Positions 19,791 through 28,900 of a stretch of 64,000 nucleotides of DNA are shown in pieces. Source of the DNA: Victivallis lenta (lineage in GTDB: Bacteria > Verrucomicrobiota > Lentisphaeria > Victivallales > Victivallaceae); assembly GCF_009695545.1 (NCBI RefSeq), contig NZ_VUNS01000012.1, positions 1 through 64,000 on the forward strand. Reading direction: 5' to 3'. The notes under the pieces were generated by a model. That model did no database searches and was not told the origin of the DNA. It was given only the letters and a program-made list of their open reading frames with translations. A program made the translations under genes and the position numbers. Position 1 is the first letter of the stretch; each line of letters begins with the position of its first letter.

Positions 19791-20057
19791 TCAGTTCAAG
19801 AAACTCTTTTGCACTTCACTCCGGCAGCGGGTAAACAATCGTTCCCAACCTTCTATCGACCGCAGACGTTCCAGACATCCGCCGATAATATGCCACATAC
19901 GAAAAACGTGTGAATTCGAGGCCTCAGTCTTAAGGTGTCGGATGTCATCCGCAACCAAGAAGTTTGTCGAACAGCCTCTATGTTCAAAAATCTCTTTTCT
20001 TACTCTCCTTAAAGTGGTGGTGAATTTCTCAACCTTTTGATCGGCATCATTCGATAC
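19791..20057 (-). pseudogene. Coding-like remnant with no start codon
   Basis: This 88-codon minus-strand frame reads like real protein (for example FRMWHIIGGCLERLRSIEG) but its only Met is internal and no ribosome-binding site is seen. It ends beside the 3' end of the IS110 transposase gene, so it may be the tail of a gene broken by the insertion. No family recognised. Confidence 0.35.
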
Positions 20058-20090
20058 TCAGGAAAAAGAACGAGTCGATTCACCATATGC

Positions 20091-21263
20091 TTATACTTCA
20101 ATTGGTTTGTTTATAATAGCTCCCTCTATGGCTTCACCTTTTACCACATATCGCCACAAAGCAACCATCAACTGACGAGCGAGAGCGACAATTGCAGTTC
20201 TCCGAATGCGCCCTTTTTGTTCCAGGCGATCCGCCCATTTTTTCACCAGCCAACTATCCTTCTGCCAGCGATACCATAGCCAGGCGCATTCAACGGCCAT
20301 CTTTCGCAGACTCTTTCGACCGGCCTTGCTGATCCCCTGATCACGTCTCATTGTCCCGCTGGAATATGGGCATGGCGTCAAGCCGAAAAACGCAGCAAAT
20401 TGTTTCCCGGAACCAAATCGGCGAAAGTCTCCGATCTCCCAAGGCAAATGGCGGGATAAGCGATCACCGACACCTTTGAACTGTTGCAGTTTCCTGACTG
20501 TTGCAGAGGTAGAATCCTCATTGTTATTTGTTTGGGCTGCTTCTTCATCACGTTCCTGGAATTTCCGAATGATTTGTTTCCAACCGGCCAATTCTTTTTC
20601 GAACAATTCCAGTTCGGCAATCAGATTGGGAAAGCGAAGCAGCAACAGTTCGGGGCATCCCTTCCATTCCGGTAGTTTCGACCATCTTGAAACCGCTTTC
20701 CACCATTCGATTGAAGTTTGATGAGATTTAAAACCCGGTAACGGAGTTCGTTCGATCAAAGCAATCATCTGAGAGTTTACACGCTCTATTGACGTTTTGA
20801 TACGAGTCCATTCCCGTTCCGCATCCCGGCGCCCTTCCTCCTTCAACGTCGGAATGTAAACACTCGGAACATGATCGGACGGATGCAAACCTCCAAGAAA
20901 TTTCGCATCAAGTTTATCCGTTTTGATCGTCTTGCCACTCATCACCACTTTCAGTTTGTTGATCGGGAGGATATGAACGGTGGCCCCAAGAGCGATCAGT
21001 TTACGAGCCGGCCAGTATCCATAGCGGCCCGCTTCGTAGAAAACATCTACACGTTTGCCGCTCTGAAGCAATTTCGAAACCAGTTCAAACGCACGCTCCT
21101 CTTTGCTCTGATTATCCTTGTCTTTCAGCCCGTAATAGCTCATTTTTCCTGCTCCCCAGTCTTGAACGGCCGTCGCCCACAGACTGCCTCCCATATCAAT
21201 GCCGACACTTATCTGATTTACGACTTGACTATCGCGATTGATCGTGTTACCTTTTCTTTGCAT
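20091..21263 (-). CDS. IS110-family transposase (RuvC-like DEDD recombinase)
   Basis: The 390-residue protein has the two IS110 domains. The N-terminal RuvC-like DEDD domain shows VGIDMGG near residue 20, FYEAGRYGYW, and KTDKLDAKFL; the C-terminal Transposase_20 domain shows FKGVGDRLSRHLPWEIGDF, then YSSGTMRRDQGISKAGRKSLR, which contains the family's candidate catalytic serine. AAGGAG lies 8 nt before the ATG at 21263; 31 upstream in-frame codons are disregarded. It is full-length and probably active. IS110 elements use an RNA from a non-coding end to choose targets; the element ends are not defined here. The SD lies inside a 10-bp stem. Confidence 0.92.
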   Translation of the reverse strand: MQRKGNTINRDSQVVNQISVGIDMGGSLWATAVQDWGAGKMSYYGLKDKDNQSKEERAFELVSKLLQSGKRVDVFYEAGRYGYWPARKLIALGATVHILPINKLKVVMSGKTIKTDKLDAKFLGGLHPSDHVPSVYIPTLKEEGRRDAEREWTRIKTSIERVNSQMIALIERTPLPGFKSHQTSIEWWKAVSRWSKLPEWKGCPELLLLRFPNLIAELELFEKELAGWKQIIRKFQERDEEAAQTNNNEDSTSATVRKLQQFKGVGDRLSRHLPWEIGDFRRFGSGKQFAAFFGLTPCPYSSGTMRRDQGISKAGRKSLRKMAVECAWLWYRWQKDSWLVKKWADRLEQKGRIRRTAIVALARQLMVALWRYVVKGEAIEGAIINKPIEV

Positions 21264-21268
21264 TTTTT

Positions 21269-21329
21269 GAACTCCTTTTTCTGTACTTTGGAAGGTTTGG
21301 TTATTCAAAGTTACTTGACAAAGGAGTTC
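21269..21329 (-). promoter_or_regulatory. Stem hiding the transposase ribosome-binding site
   Basis: On the minus strand GAACTCCTTT (21329-21320) pairs perfectly with AAAGGAGTTC (21278-21269), which contains the transposase Shine-Dalgarno; 41 nt lie between. Folding would block translation, a device known in several insertion sequences against read-through expression. It could instead be part of the element's guide RNA. Confidence 0.55.
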
Positions 21330-22332
21330 TTTTCTACTCCGACAATTGCTTGTCACCTATACATGGTATCTTTTGGTTCAATATATCACCAAAACTTAAA
21401 ATGGTGCTGTGTTAAATATGATATTTCAAAAAAATCGCATTTCATCCGACGATTCAGCATCGAACGGTCACGGTCGATACTATTATTGTACTGCATAAAA
21501 ATTTTCCTGCTATGATAATTTTCACCGGATTTGATACAATTTATCGAATCATCTCCATTTATATGAAGCTCTCGGGGGGAACTCAAAAAATTTGACTTGC
21601 ATATTTCGTTAGATGATCGGGGGATTAAAACCATTCGTAATCGCTTCGATCCACCGGACATGCGTTCGGGACGGAAGCGGAGATCCCCCCGGCGTTCCGC
21701 TCCGGGCGATGCGGACCGTTACGTCAGGATGTCGTCCTCACGACGGGGGAGTGCGTTGAAGTGTTGAAGGAGCGCCGAACTGTGCGGTAAACTCCAATTG
21801 CCGTTCGACGAAACCGGCGCATGGACAGACAAGATTCCCCCCAGACCGAGCCCGGCTAGAACCGGAAGAAACGGCACATCCACCCTGTCAAACGTGCCAC
21901 TGGACGGATCAAGATGGCGATTCAGCCGTTCTGCCGACTTTGTTTCCGGCCCTCCGGAAACAAAGTCGGCAGAAGGTCACATTTTTTACAGTTCGTTTTC
22001 AGACCGATAAAGACTTCCGTTACGGCTTCCTGGGTTTGATATGCCGCTTTCTCCGGCCATTGTTATCGGAGAAGCATTCTATCGTATCAAATATCATAAT
22101 GATAAATGTATTCAAAATTTATTCTCTTTGAAATTGCCCATGATGATAAACATTTATTTACGAAGGCGAAGATTTCATTTTTGAGGGAGTCTGTGCTGAA
22201 AGTCGCGGGAAAACGGGTTGAATAAATTGTAAAACCTACTAATACTTTTCTCTTCGGTTAATTAAATCCGTCATTCAAATATTATGATTTTCAATCGAAA
22301 TGTTCCATGCTATCTTATTTGGAGAACAGAAC
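21330..22332. other. About 1 kb without a convincing gene
   Basis: Mixed composition: AT-rich next to the IS110 element, GC-rich from 21640 to 21960, then AT-rich again. No frame has a start, ribosome-binding site and protein-like pattern together. The only clear structure is the perfect hairpin at 21931-21972. Confidence 0.55.
21931..21972 (+). terminator. Perfect 19-bp hairpin, 4-nt loop
   Basis: Bases 21931-21949 pair perfectly with 21954-21972 around loop CCCT. A run of six T lies 9-15 bases downstream on the plus strand, farther than in a typical intrinsic terminator. No intact gene precedes it, so it may belong to a decayed gene or be a mobile palindrome. Confidence 0.5.
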
Positions 22333-22455
22333 ATGGAATATTTTTTCAAGTTTGAATTGCTTGAGCAGGCCGGAGAAGACAAAAAGCCGACGCTTGATGT
22401 TCTGATCAGAACGCTGGACCGGTTCAACCGAGAGTTTGACAGGAGGAATTGGTAA
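22333..22455 (+). CDS. Small protein of 40 residues upstream of the Sel1-repeat gene
   Basis: The frame starts MEYFFKFELLEQAGEDKK and ends in RRNW. It is mostly charged and amphipathic with no membrane segment. GGAG lies 8 nt before the ATG, a better site than that of the next gene. It ends 12 bp before the first possible start of the Sel1 gene, so the two are likely co-transcribed. No family recognised; it could be a leader peptide or a partner of the downstream protein. Confidence 0.55.
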   Translation: MEYFFKFELLEQAGEDKKPTLDVLIRTLDRFNREFDRRNW

Positions 22456-22467
22456 CAAGCGAAAATC

Positions 22468-23070
22468 ATGCCCGTTATAACTGGGAATGCAGTCGCCGCA
22501 CGGAATTTGAGCCGGGGGGAAATGTCGCTTATGGGAGGAGCCGTGAACAGCAAAATAAAGAACATGATTCAGGAAGCCCGGGACGGGGACAGTGAAATCC
22601 AGGTGGCATTGGGGTGGCTGTATCACGAAGGCAGAGAAGTCAAAAAATCATTTCGGAAATCATTTTATTGGACGGCGGCGGCGGCTCTTTCCGGCATAAA
22701 TCGGATTGTGTATTACAATTTAAGCATCGCGTACAGTCTGGGACGAGGAGTAAAAAGAAATGATTATAAAGCTTTTTTATGGGCAAAACGCGCAGCGGAA
22801 ATGGAATACGAAGATGCGATGTTGGCCGTGGCATGGTTTTATTTCAATGGAATGGGAACAGTTCAGAATTCCTGCAAAGCGCAGGAATGGTATGAAAAAA
22901 TTCTTGCAATCAATCCCCGGAATGTTTCGGCATTGTTCAGTCTCGGGCAGATATATTTTTTCAGGCGGGAGTACGATGACGTCCGGGAATATTTTCATAA
23001 AGCATACAAAATCAATCAACATGTAAGGGCTTGTTATTATCTGGGAAGGTTATTCCTGGAAAAACAGTGA
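22468..23070 (+). CDS. Sel1-like repeat (tetratricopeptide-type) protein
   Basis: This protein of up to 200 residues contains about four Sel1/TPR-like repeats: AQVALGWLYHEG-like (here IQVALGWLYHEGREVKKSF), YYNLSIAYSLGRGVKRNDYKA, AMLAVAWFYFNGMGTVQNSCKA and ALFSLGQIYFFRREYDD. Such proteins are helical solenoids that mediate protein contacts. No signal peptide is visible. The start is uncertain: ATG 22468 lacks a clear site; ATG 22522 follows GGGGGGAA and GTG 22543 follows GGGAGGA. It sits in an insertion-rich zone with only a 40-residue companion. Confidence 0.75.
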   Translation: MPVITGNAVAARNLSRGEMSLMGGAVNSKIKNMIQEARDGDSEIQVALGWLYHEGREVKKSFRKSFYWTAAAALSGINRIVYYNLSIAYSLGRGVKRNDYKAFLWAKRAAEMEYEDAMLAVAWFYFNGMGTVQNSCKAQEWYEKILAINPRNVSALFSLGQIYFFRREYDDVREYFHKAYKINQHVRACYYLGRLFLEKQ

Positions 23071-23249
23071 GGCGGGCATGATCTTTCGCAGGCGTTTTTT
23101 TCTGAAAATTGTCGCTCGTAAACATATTTATGAAGCAAAGAGAGTGTTGAGAAGCGGTAAAATGAAAACATTGATGCGTCAAAACAACTCCTGCTGTTTG
23201 CAGAAAAAAAGAGCCTCTTCACCACACCTGTCCTAACAATTTTCAAAAT

Positions 23250-23271
23250 GGCGTAATTTTCTGATTACGCC
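23250..23271. terminator. Short hairpin after the Sel1 gene
   Basis: GGCGTAAT pairs with ATTACGCC with a 6-nt loop, about 180 bases past the Sel1 stop and just before the IS4 remnant. No perfect T-run follows. It could end either gene, or mark the end of the insertion remnant. Confidence 0.3.
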
Positions 23272-23337
23272 CCCTCATTTTCATCTATTTCACACCAATT
23301 CTCAAAAGTAGCCCCCCTTTGTTGTAAATCAGCTGTC

Positions 23338-23628
23338 CTAAAAAGCGAACTCTGGTTGAAATGATTCCGGCTCCGGTGGTTTGGTAAATGGTTGATCCAG
23401 CCATTGGCGCAAGTCGCGGTAAACAAATAGATTCCATTTCAGGAAAGTGACCAGGGTTGAAAAATGCCATTGCGCTTTCGACAAAAACTTCAGGTACTTG
23501 GTCAGCAAAATAGCGATAAGCGCTGTCCAAACTTGAATCCGAACCGCATTTTCGCTGGTGCCGATAAACGTTTTGATCTTGAAACCCAAAACATCTTCAG
23601 CCGGGTTTCCGAAGCAGTCAAGCCGCAA
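23338..23628 (-). pseudogene. IS4-type DDE transposase C-terminal remnant
   Basis: The frame encodes KIKTFIGTSENAVRIQVW, then a hydrophobic segment ALIAILLTKYLKFLSKAQW, then RDLRQWLDQPF. This is the conserved C-terminal end of IS4/ISL-type DDE transposases that follows the catalytic Glu region. The remaining 300 or so residues of a complete transposase are absent. The 5' break falls in the branched palindrome at 23599-23713. Confidence 0.8.
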
Positions 23629-23713
23629 ACGGAATAAAGTCCGTCCAAAGGACGGCGGGAGTAGCGCTCCCGTTTATGCCGGATTGCAGCTTGACTGCGC
23701 AGGGGTTCCGGCT
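23599..23713. repeat. Branched palindrome (outer stem enclosing two hairpins)
   Basis: An outer stem joins 23614-23638 to 23673-23698 with few mismatches. Inside it are two adjacent perfect hairpins: 23641-23655 (CCGTCC/GGACGG, 3-nt loop) and 23656-23672 (CGGGAG/CTCCCG, 5-nt loop). Outermost AGCCGG (23599-23604) pairs with CCGGCT (23708-23713). The shape is a three-way junction in DNA or RNA. Confidence 0.8.
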
Positions 23714-23780
23714 ATGCAGCGACTGTTTTTTCACAAAGTGCAGAAGAATCAGTATTTTGCGTTTTACTATTTCCCAGGAC

Positions 23781-24629
23781 TCAGAATCCGTTGCGCTTAA
23801 AAAGCCGATTGCGGTGAGTCTGAGGAGAATATCCCATGATTTGTTTGAACCTGCGGCTGAAATGGAATTCATCCTGATACCCCAGTTTGCGGGCGACATC
23901 ATGAATGGTCAGTTGAGGTTTGCCCAGTAATTCTGCGGCGTGATTGATCTTCATCCGGTCGATATACGTCTTGGGCAACATACCTGTCGCTTTTTTAAAT
24001 GCACGGCGGAAATAATCAATATTCAAGTGACACATGTCCGCCATTTCCTCCACCGTCCACCAGTGTCCGACATCAGCCGCAACAGCAGAGAGCAACTTCT
24101 TTATTGAGCGCAACGTGCCTGTCGGCTGGTGACGGCGGGCAAAAAAAATTTCTCCCAGCAAATCGATCAGCGCAATATGCACTTTGATCTGCTGATCCGG
24201 AGCAGGATCTTTTCCTTGCGTGATGAGAGGCAGCAGTCTCCGGTGCGGTCCGAGATGGAAAATTCCCGGCTCCAGCATCCCCGCGTCCGCGAATCCGTCT
24301 GCAATCGTTCCTCGAAAACAGATGGTATCTTCCATCCAGCAATGCCCCCGTGCGGCACAATACCAGTGAATCATCCCGGGGGGAGTCAGAACGGCATCAC
24401 CGGGCTCCACGTTTTGTGTTCTGCCGTCGGGGAAATACAGTTTGCCCCGCCCCTCATACATATGCACCAAACTGTAAAATTCAAAATATCGGAATTTTCC
24501 GCAAAATGTTTCTTTGCAGATATTGCCCGCAGCCGTTTCGCAAATATGCAAACCTAATTGTTCTTGAAGCGGAGACGGTGCAAATAAAGGGGGGTATACC
24601 CATATATCTTCTGAAAAATTATTTGTCAT
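23781..24629 (-). CDS. AraC-family transcriptional regulator
   Basis: The 282-residue protein has an N-terminal cupin-type sensor (LVHMYEGRGKLYFPDGRTQNV... with PPGMIHWY near 85) and C-terminal double helix-turn-helix with VEEMADMCHLNIDYFRRAFK and IHDVARKLGYQDEFHFSRRF, ending in the usual GYSPQTHRNR. It is divergent from the oxidoreductase operon at 24733, separated by about 100 AT-rich bases containing an inverted repeat (24690-24712), its probable operator. The likely inducer is a sugar processed by that operon. Confidence 0.92.
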   Translation of the reverse strand: MTNNFSEDIWVYPPLFAPSPLQEQLGLHICETAAGNICKETFCGKFRYFEFYSLVHMYEGRGKLYFPDGRTQNVEPGDAVLTPPGMIHWYCAARGHCWMEDTICFRGTIADGFADAGMLEPGIFHLGPHRRLLPLITQGKDPAPDQQIKVHIALIDLLGEIFFARRHQPTGTLRSIKKLLSAVAADVGHWWTVEEMADMCHLNIDYFRRAFKKATGMLPKTYIDRMKINHAAELLGKPQLTIHDVARKLGYQDEFHFSRRFKQIMGYSPQTHRNRLFKRNGF

Positions 24630-24689
24630 GGTAAAAGTCGTTTTTATCCATTCTTTTTTCTCTTTTTTTAGAGTAAAATATAGATAAGC

Positions 24690-24712
24690 AACGAACGGTA
24701 TGCAAGTTCGTT
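24690..24712. promoter_or_regulatory. Operator-like inverted repeat before the oxidoreductase operon
   Basis: AACGAAC pairs with GTTCGTT around a 9-nt spacer. It lies between a plausible -10 region (TATAGAT, about 24680) and the ribosome-binding site of the gene at 24733, in the divergent promoter region. Candidate site for the adjacent AraC protein; it could also be a small leader hairpin. Confidence 0.45.
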
Positions 24713-24732
24713 TATAAGAAAAAGGAAAAAAT

Positions 24733-25881
24733 ATGCAGAAAAATAAATTACGCGTTGCACTGGTAGGGGCAGGAATGCGTCCCCATCAAATCTTTCATGG
24801 ATTACTCAAAATTCCAGGAGTGGAATTGACCGCTATTTATGACGCCAATCCGAAAGCAGTTGCATCACGCTTGGCAGAATGGAACGTTCACCCGGAAATC
24901 TGCACTTCCGCCGAGGCTGCCATCGAACGCCCTGAAACGGATCTGGTAGCCGTTTTCTCGCCCAATGCCTGTCATGCGGATCACATCATTCGGGCGTTTG
25001 CCGCTGGGAAAAATGTTTTCAGTGAAAAACCGCTGGTCACTTCGCTGGAGGATTGCAGCCGGGTATTGGAAGCACACCGGGCTTCCGGGAAATTTTTCGC
25101 AACCGGATTCGTATTGCGTTACACACCGATTTATCGGAAGGTCAAAGAGTTGCTGGATCAAGGGAAGATCGGGCGGATCATCAGCGTGGATGCCAATGAA
25201 AATCTCAATCCAAGACACGGTTCCTACATCATGTGCAACTGGCGCCGTTTTTCCCAAATCGCAGGTCCGCACATTCTGGAAAAATGCTGTCACGATCTGG
25301 ATCTCTTAGGCTGGTTTATCGGCGATGTACCAAGCAAAGTAGCTTCTTTCGGCGGATGTGATTTCTTCCGACCGGAAAATGCGGAGCAATACGGAAAATA
25401 CCTCGATCCCGTCGACGGGATCGAGGTATTCCGTTCCACGTGGGAGGAAACCGATGACTCCGATAATCCGTTTCTGACCGAGAAAAATATTTTTGACAAT
25501 CAGGTCGCCATTCTCGAATACCGCAACAACGTCCGGGTACAGTTTCAGGCAACGATTTCCAATGCTCTCCCGGAGCGGCGCATGTATATTTCGGGAACGG
25601 TGGGGACGTTGATCGTCGAGCTTTTCTCCGGCATCGTTCGCTTGAAACGGATTGATGAACCGATAGAACATTCGTGGAAATATGAAACTTCCATCGGGCA
25701 TGCGGGCGGCGATCTGGTCATCATGCGCGATGCATATGACATGTGCATTTCCGGCAAACTTCCCGCATGCGGTGGACGCGAGGGAATGCTCAGTACGGCA
25801 ACGGCACTGGCGATCCAGCAGGCAGCGGAACAAAAATCCGTGGTCGATCTGGAACCGGTATGGAAATCCTTTGGCATTTAA
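24733..25881 (+). CDS. Gfo/Idh/MocA-family NAD(P)-dependent oxidoreductase
   Basis: The 382-residue protein begins with a Rossmann fold, RVALVGAGMRPHQIF, followed by VFSPNACHADHIIRAFAAGK and the family motif EKPLVTS near residue 98. The C-terminal half is the usual alpha/beta sugar-binding domain. Members oxidise or epimerise sugars, inositols or related compounds. AAGGAAAAAAT precedes the ATG. It opens a five-gene operon for carbohydrate use under the divergent AraC regulator. A perfect 34-bp palindrome lies inside the gene at 25397-25430. Confidence 0.92.
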   Translation: MQKNKLRVALVGAGMRPHQIFHGLLKIPGVELTAIYDANPKAVASRLAEWNVHPEICTSAEAAIERPETDLVAVFSPNACHADHIIRAFAAGKNVFSEKPLVTSLEDCSRVLEAHRASGKFFATGFVLRYTPIYRKVKELLDQGKIGRIISVDANENLNPRHGSYIMCNWRRFSQIAGPHILEKCCHDLDLLGWFIGDVPSKVASFGGCDFFRPENAEQYGKYLDPVDGIEVFRSTWEETDDSDNPFLTEKNIFDNQVAILEYRNNVRVQFQATISNALPERRMYISGTVGTLIVELFSGIVRLKRIDEPIEHSWKYETSIGHAGGDLVIMRDAYDMCISGKLPACGGREGMLSTATALAIQQAAEQKSVVDLEPVWKSFGI

Positions 25882-25901
25882 CCATAACAGGGAGGAGTGT
25901 T

Positions 25902-28900
25902 TTGAAACAATATTTTCAAATTCTTTTCATGCTTCTGGTTTTCCGGGCTGATTTTCCGGTATCCGCCGAAACGCTCCGGTCTTTCCGGTTTGAAGCGGAA
26001 GGTGTGCGCGGCTGGAACAGTCAACCGGGAATGGCGGTAGAATCCGTACCGGGAGCTATGCAACTGAAGCTGACTTCCGCCGCTGCCGCAGGAAAAATGG
26101 CAATTTCTCCGCCAGTGGGACTGCCCAAACTCTCCGGCAAAGCCGTTTTACGGGTTTCCGGCAAAATTCAAGCGGAAAAACTTCAGGCTTCCCGGTTGGA
26201 TTTGAAGGTTCTGCTGGGGCGTTCTGGCGGTCAGATTTTCAGCGAAGTTGCTCTGCAGCTTCCACGAAAAACCGACGGTATGACCTATTTCACCAAAGCA
26301 TGGCCGATCGGTGCAGAGGATTTAAGCGCAACACTTTATTTTGTCTGTGACGGCAATGCCGAGGGATGTTTGATGCTGGACGATATTGTGCTGGAAATTC
26401 TGCCTTTTTCGGAAGATGCTATGGCTGAAGTGGTTCCCGAGAACGGTCAGCTAATCTACCAAAGCGAATTTGACAAAAACAATTCCGGTTGGAGCGCGAA
26501 TTCCGCTGTCGTCAAACTTGGCAAATCGAACAGCAAAGCAATGACCATCGATTTCGGTGAAGTGCAACCCAAAGGAAAAAGCGTTTTTTTCCGTAATCTT
26601 CCGCTGCCGCGTCTGGCAGCCGGAGAACGTGCAAGACTTCGGGTTGAGGTTCGTTCAAAGGCAGTGGATTTCAAAGGAAGAAGACTTCAGCTCAAACCTT
26701 TGTTTTCCGCAGGAAGCCAGCTTGAATTTCCGCCGCCTTATCCGGAACTTGCCCGGGAGAAACAATTTGAAACCGTTGCCGGGGAGTGGACTTTCGATTC
26801 CCGCCAGACCGGTATCCAGCTTTATCTGGCAACCGACGGCGATGCGACCGGAGTAATGGAGATCAGTGAGGTCATTATTACGGTACTGCCGTCGGCCGAA
26901 GCTAAAATCACCACTGGTTTTGAGAATAATATTGTTCCGGAAAACAACGCTGTAATTTCAGTAGTTCCGTTCCGTCCGCAGGAGGTTACTGGCGGAACCA
27001 TTGAATTGAGCGATGAATATGGTCGGAACATCTGTTCTTCGTTGCTGAACGGTCCGACACAAATCCGGCTGGATACGCCTGGTTTCTACCGAATCCGGGT
27101 CACGGCCCGTTATGGCGTGGAAAGCATCGTTACACACGGGAGCGTCGCAGTCGTCGGCCCGGTTCTCCCGGAAACGCTTCGTAACAGATCCCGTTACGGC
27201 GTTGTTTCCATCAATGCCGGAGACGGACTGAAGCGCGCCGTTTCCGGGCGGTGGGGGTGGTTTTTTACGGGATTTTCCGGCATGCGCAAACAAACTGACG
27301 GAACCTTGGTCATGGCTCCGGAATGGCGGTATTTCCCCGTTGCACCGGAATCGGAAAATGAAATTTACACGGTTGGCGATCTCCCCGGCTTTCTCCAGCC
27401 TGTTTCGGCGGAAAAAAATGCGATCTGGATGCCGACTGACCGGGAAGAATACCGGCGTGTCATTCGTTTTTTTGCCGATCGGGAAAATTTCCCCGCCTAT
27501 TACACTGTATTCAATGAACCTGAAGGAAAATGGCGCGGCTCATGGAGTGACTTCGTGCAGTGGCACGCAGACACGCGAAATGCCGTAAAATCCGTCAAGC
27601 CGGAGACGGTTGTATTGGGGCCGGCATTTTGTAATGTCAATCTGCATTTGCTTCGCAAACTTGGCGCGCTCGGTTTGTTTGAAGCGGTCGACGGCCTGAA
27701 TATCCATCCCTATGTAGATGGGACCGCCCCGGAACGTGAATTTATCGGGCGCATCGACGAACTGGAACAATATCTTGACTCTATCGGCAAACAGAAAATG
27801 CCGCTTTTTTATACGGAATTCGGCTGGACAACGAACATCGGTGGCTGGCAGAAACCGGTCAGTGAAAATCTCCAAAAACAATATGTTGCCCGTTCTCTTG
27901 CGTTGATGGGAACCACCCGGATGACCGGATGTGTTTACTTCACGCTGTTTTACCGCAACATCAACCCCGGCGAGGAGGGGTTCAGTCTGATCGATCCCCG
28001 CGGCTTTCCCCGTCCCGGCGCGGCGGCACTGGCGACGGCATTCCGGCATTTGGGCGGAGTTACCGGACGCGGGGTGCGGCTGGCGTTTTCCCCGGAAATC
28101 TATCTGTGTGTTTTCGACGCGGGAAACGACGAAATCATGGCGACGGTCTGGAGCACGGAAAAACAGCAGAAGTTTCCTGTTCCATTTCCGGTGGAACGGA
28201 TTTATGACGTGGTCGGCCGCCCGCAGATCGTACCTGCCGGAAACGTGCTGGAAATTGGTCCCGATCTTCTGTATCTCTACGGCAAAAAATCTTCCGGCAT
28301 GCTCGATATTCATTTTCTCCCGGAACAGAAATTGCTGACCGGAAATCAACTGGAACATCATCTGGAACAGCCTTTGGTCTTTCCTCCGTTAAGCGAGAAA
28401 GACGGATTTTTGTTCTGCGATTCGGAAAATGTTACCGGCCGTTTTCTGGTGCTGGGGCGGCAGAATGGCCGCTGGGTGGGATGTCCCGTCAAAATCCCCG
28501 GTGCGCTGGAACTCTCCGATCTCCGGTTAATCTGGCAGTCTGGCGAAGCACCGGAAGTTCAGTTTTCCTGCCGTTCCAATCTGGATGTGTCTGTCGAGAT
28601 TACCATTCACGGCGAACTTAACGGTTGTCAGCTCGCGGGAGATCTGCAGACCGCCGTTCCGGACGAATCAATTCCCTGCCGTTTGACCATTCCCGAACAT
28701 ATTGCCGCCAACGGCGGAACTTTGAAGCTTTTTGTCGAGAGTGCGACGCGGCGGAGATCCGCAGTGGAAACATTGGATATCGCTCTGCTTGCGGCGTTAC
28801 GGCAATCAGGGGAAACTGTGGACTGGAGTTCGGTTCCGATATTTTCATGGAATAAATTTCCGGGTTTCACGGAGAAAGAAAATGAAGTTGCCGCCTTCGA

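Larger units (their letters stand above)
19660..21400 (-). mobile_element. IS110-family insertion sequence (approximate limits)
   Basis: Limits are estimates: the transposase plus flanking AT-rich non-coding DNA. IS110 members typically lack clear terminal inverted repeats and target duplications, so the ends cannot be read from one copy. The 5' side of the transposase, around 21264-21400, is the expected place of the guide (bridge) RNA in the IS110 group; the 3' side would be expected in the IS1111 group. Confidence 0.5.
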
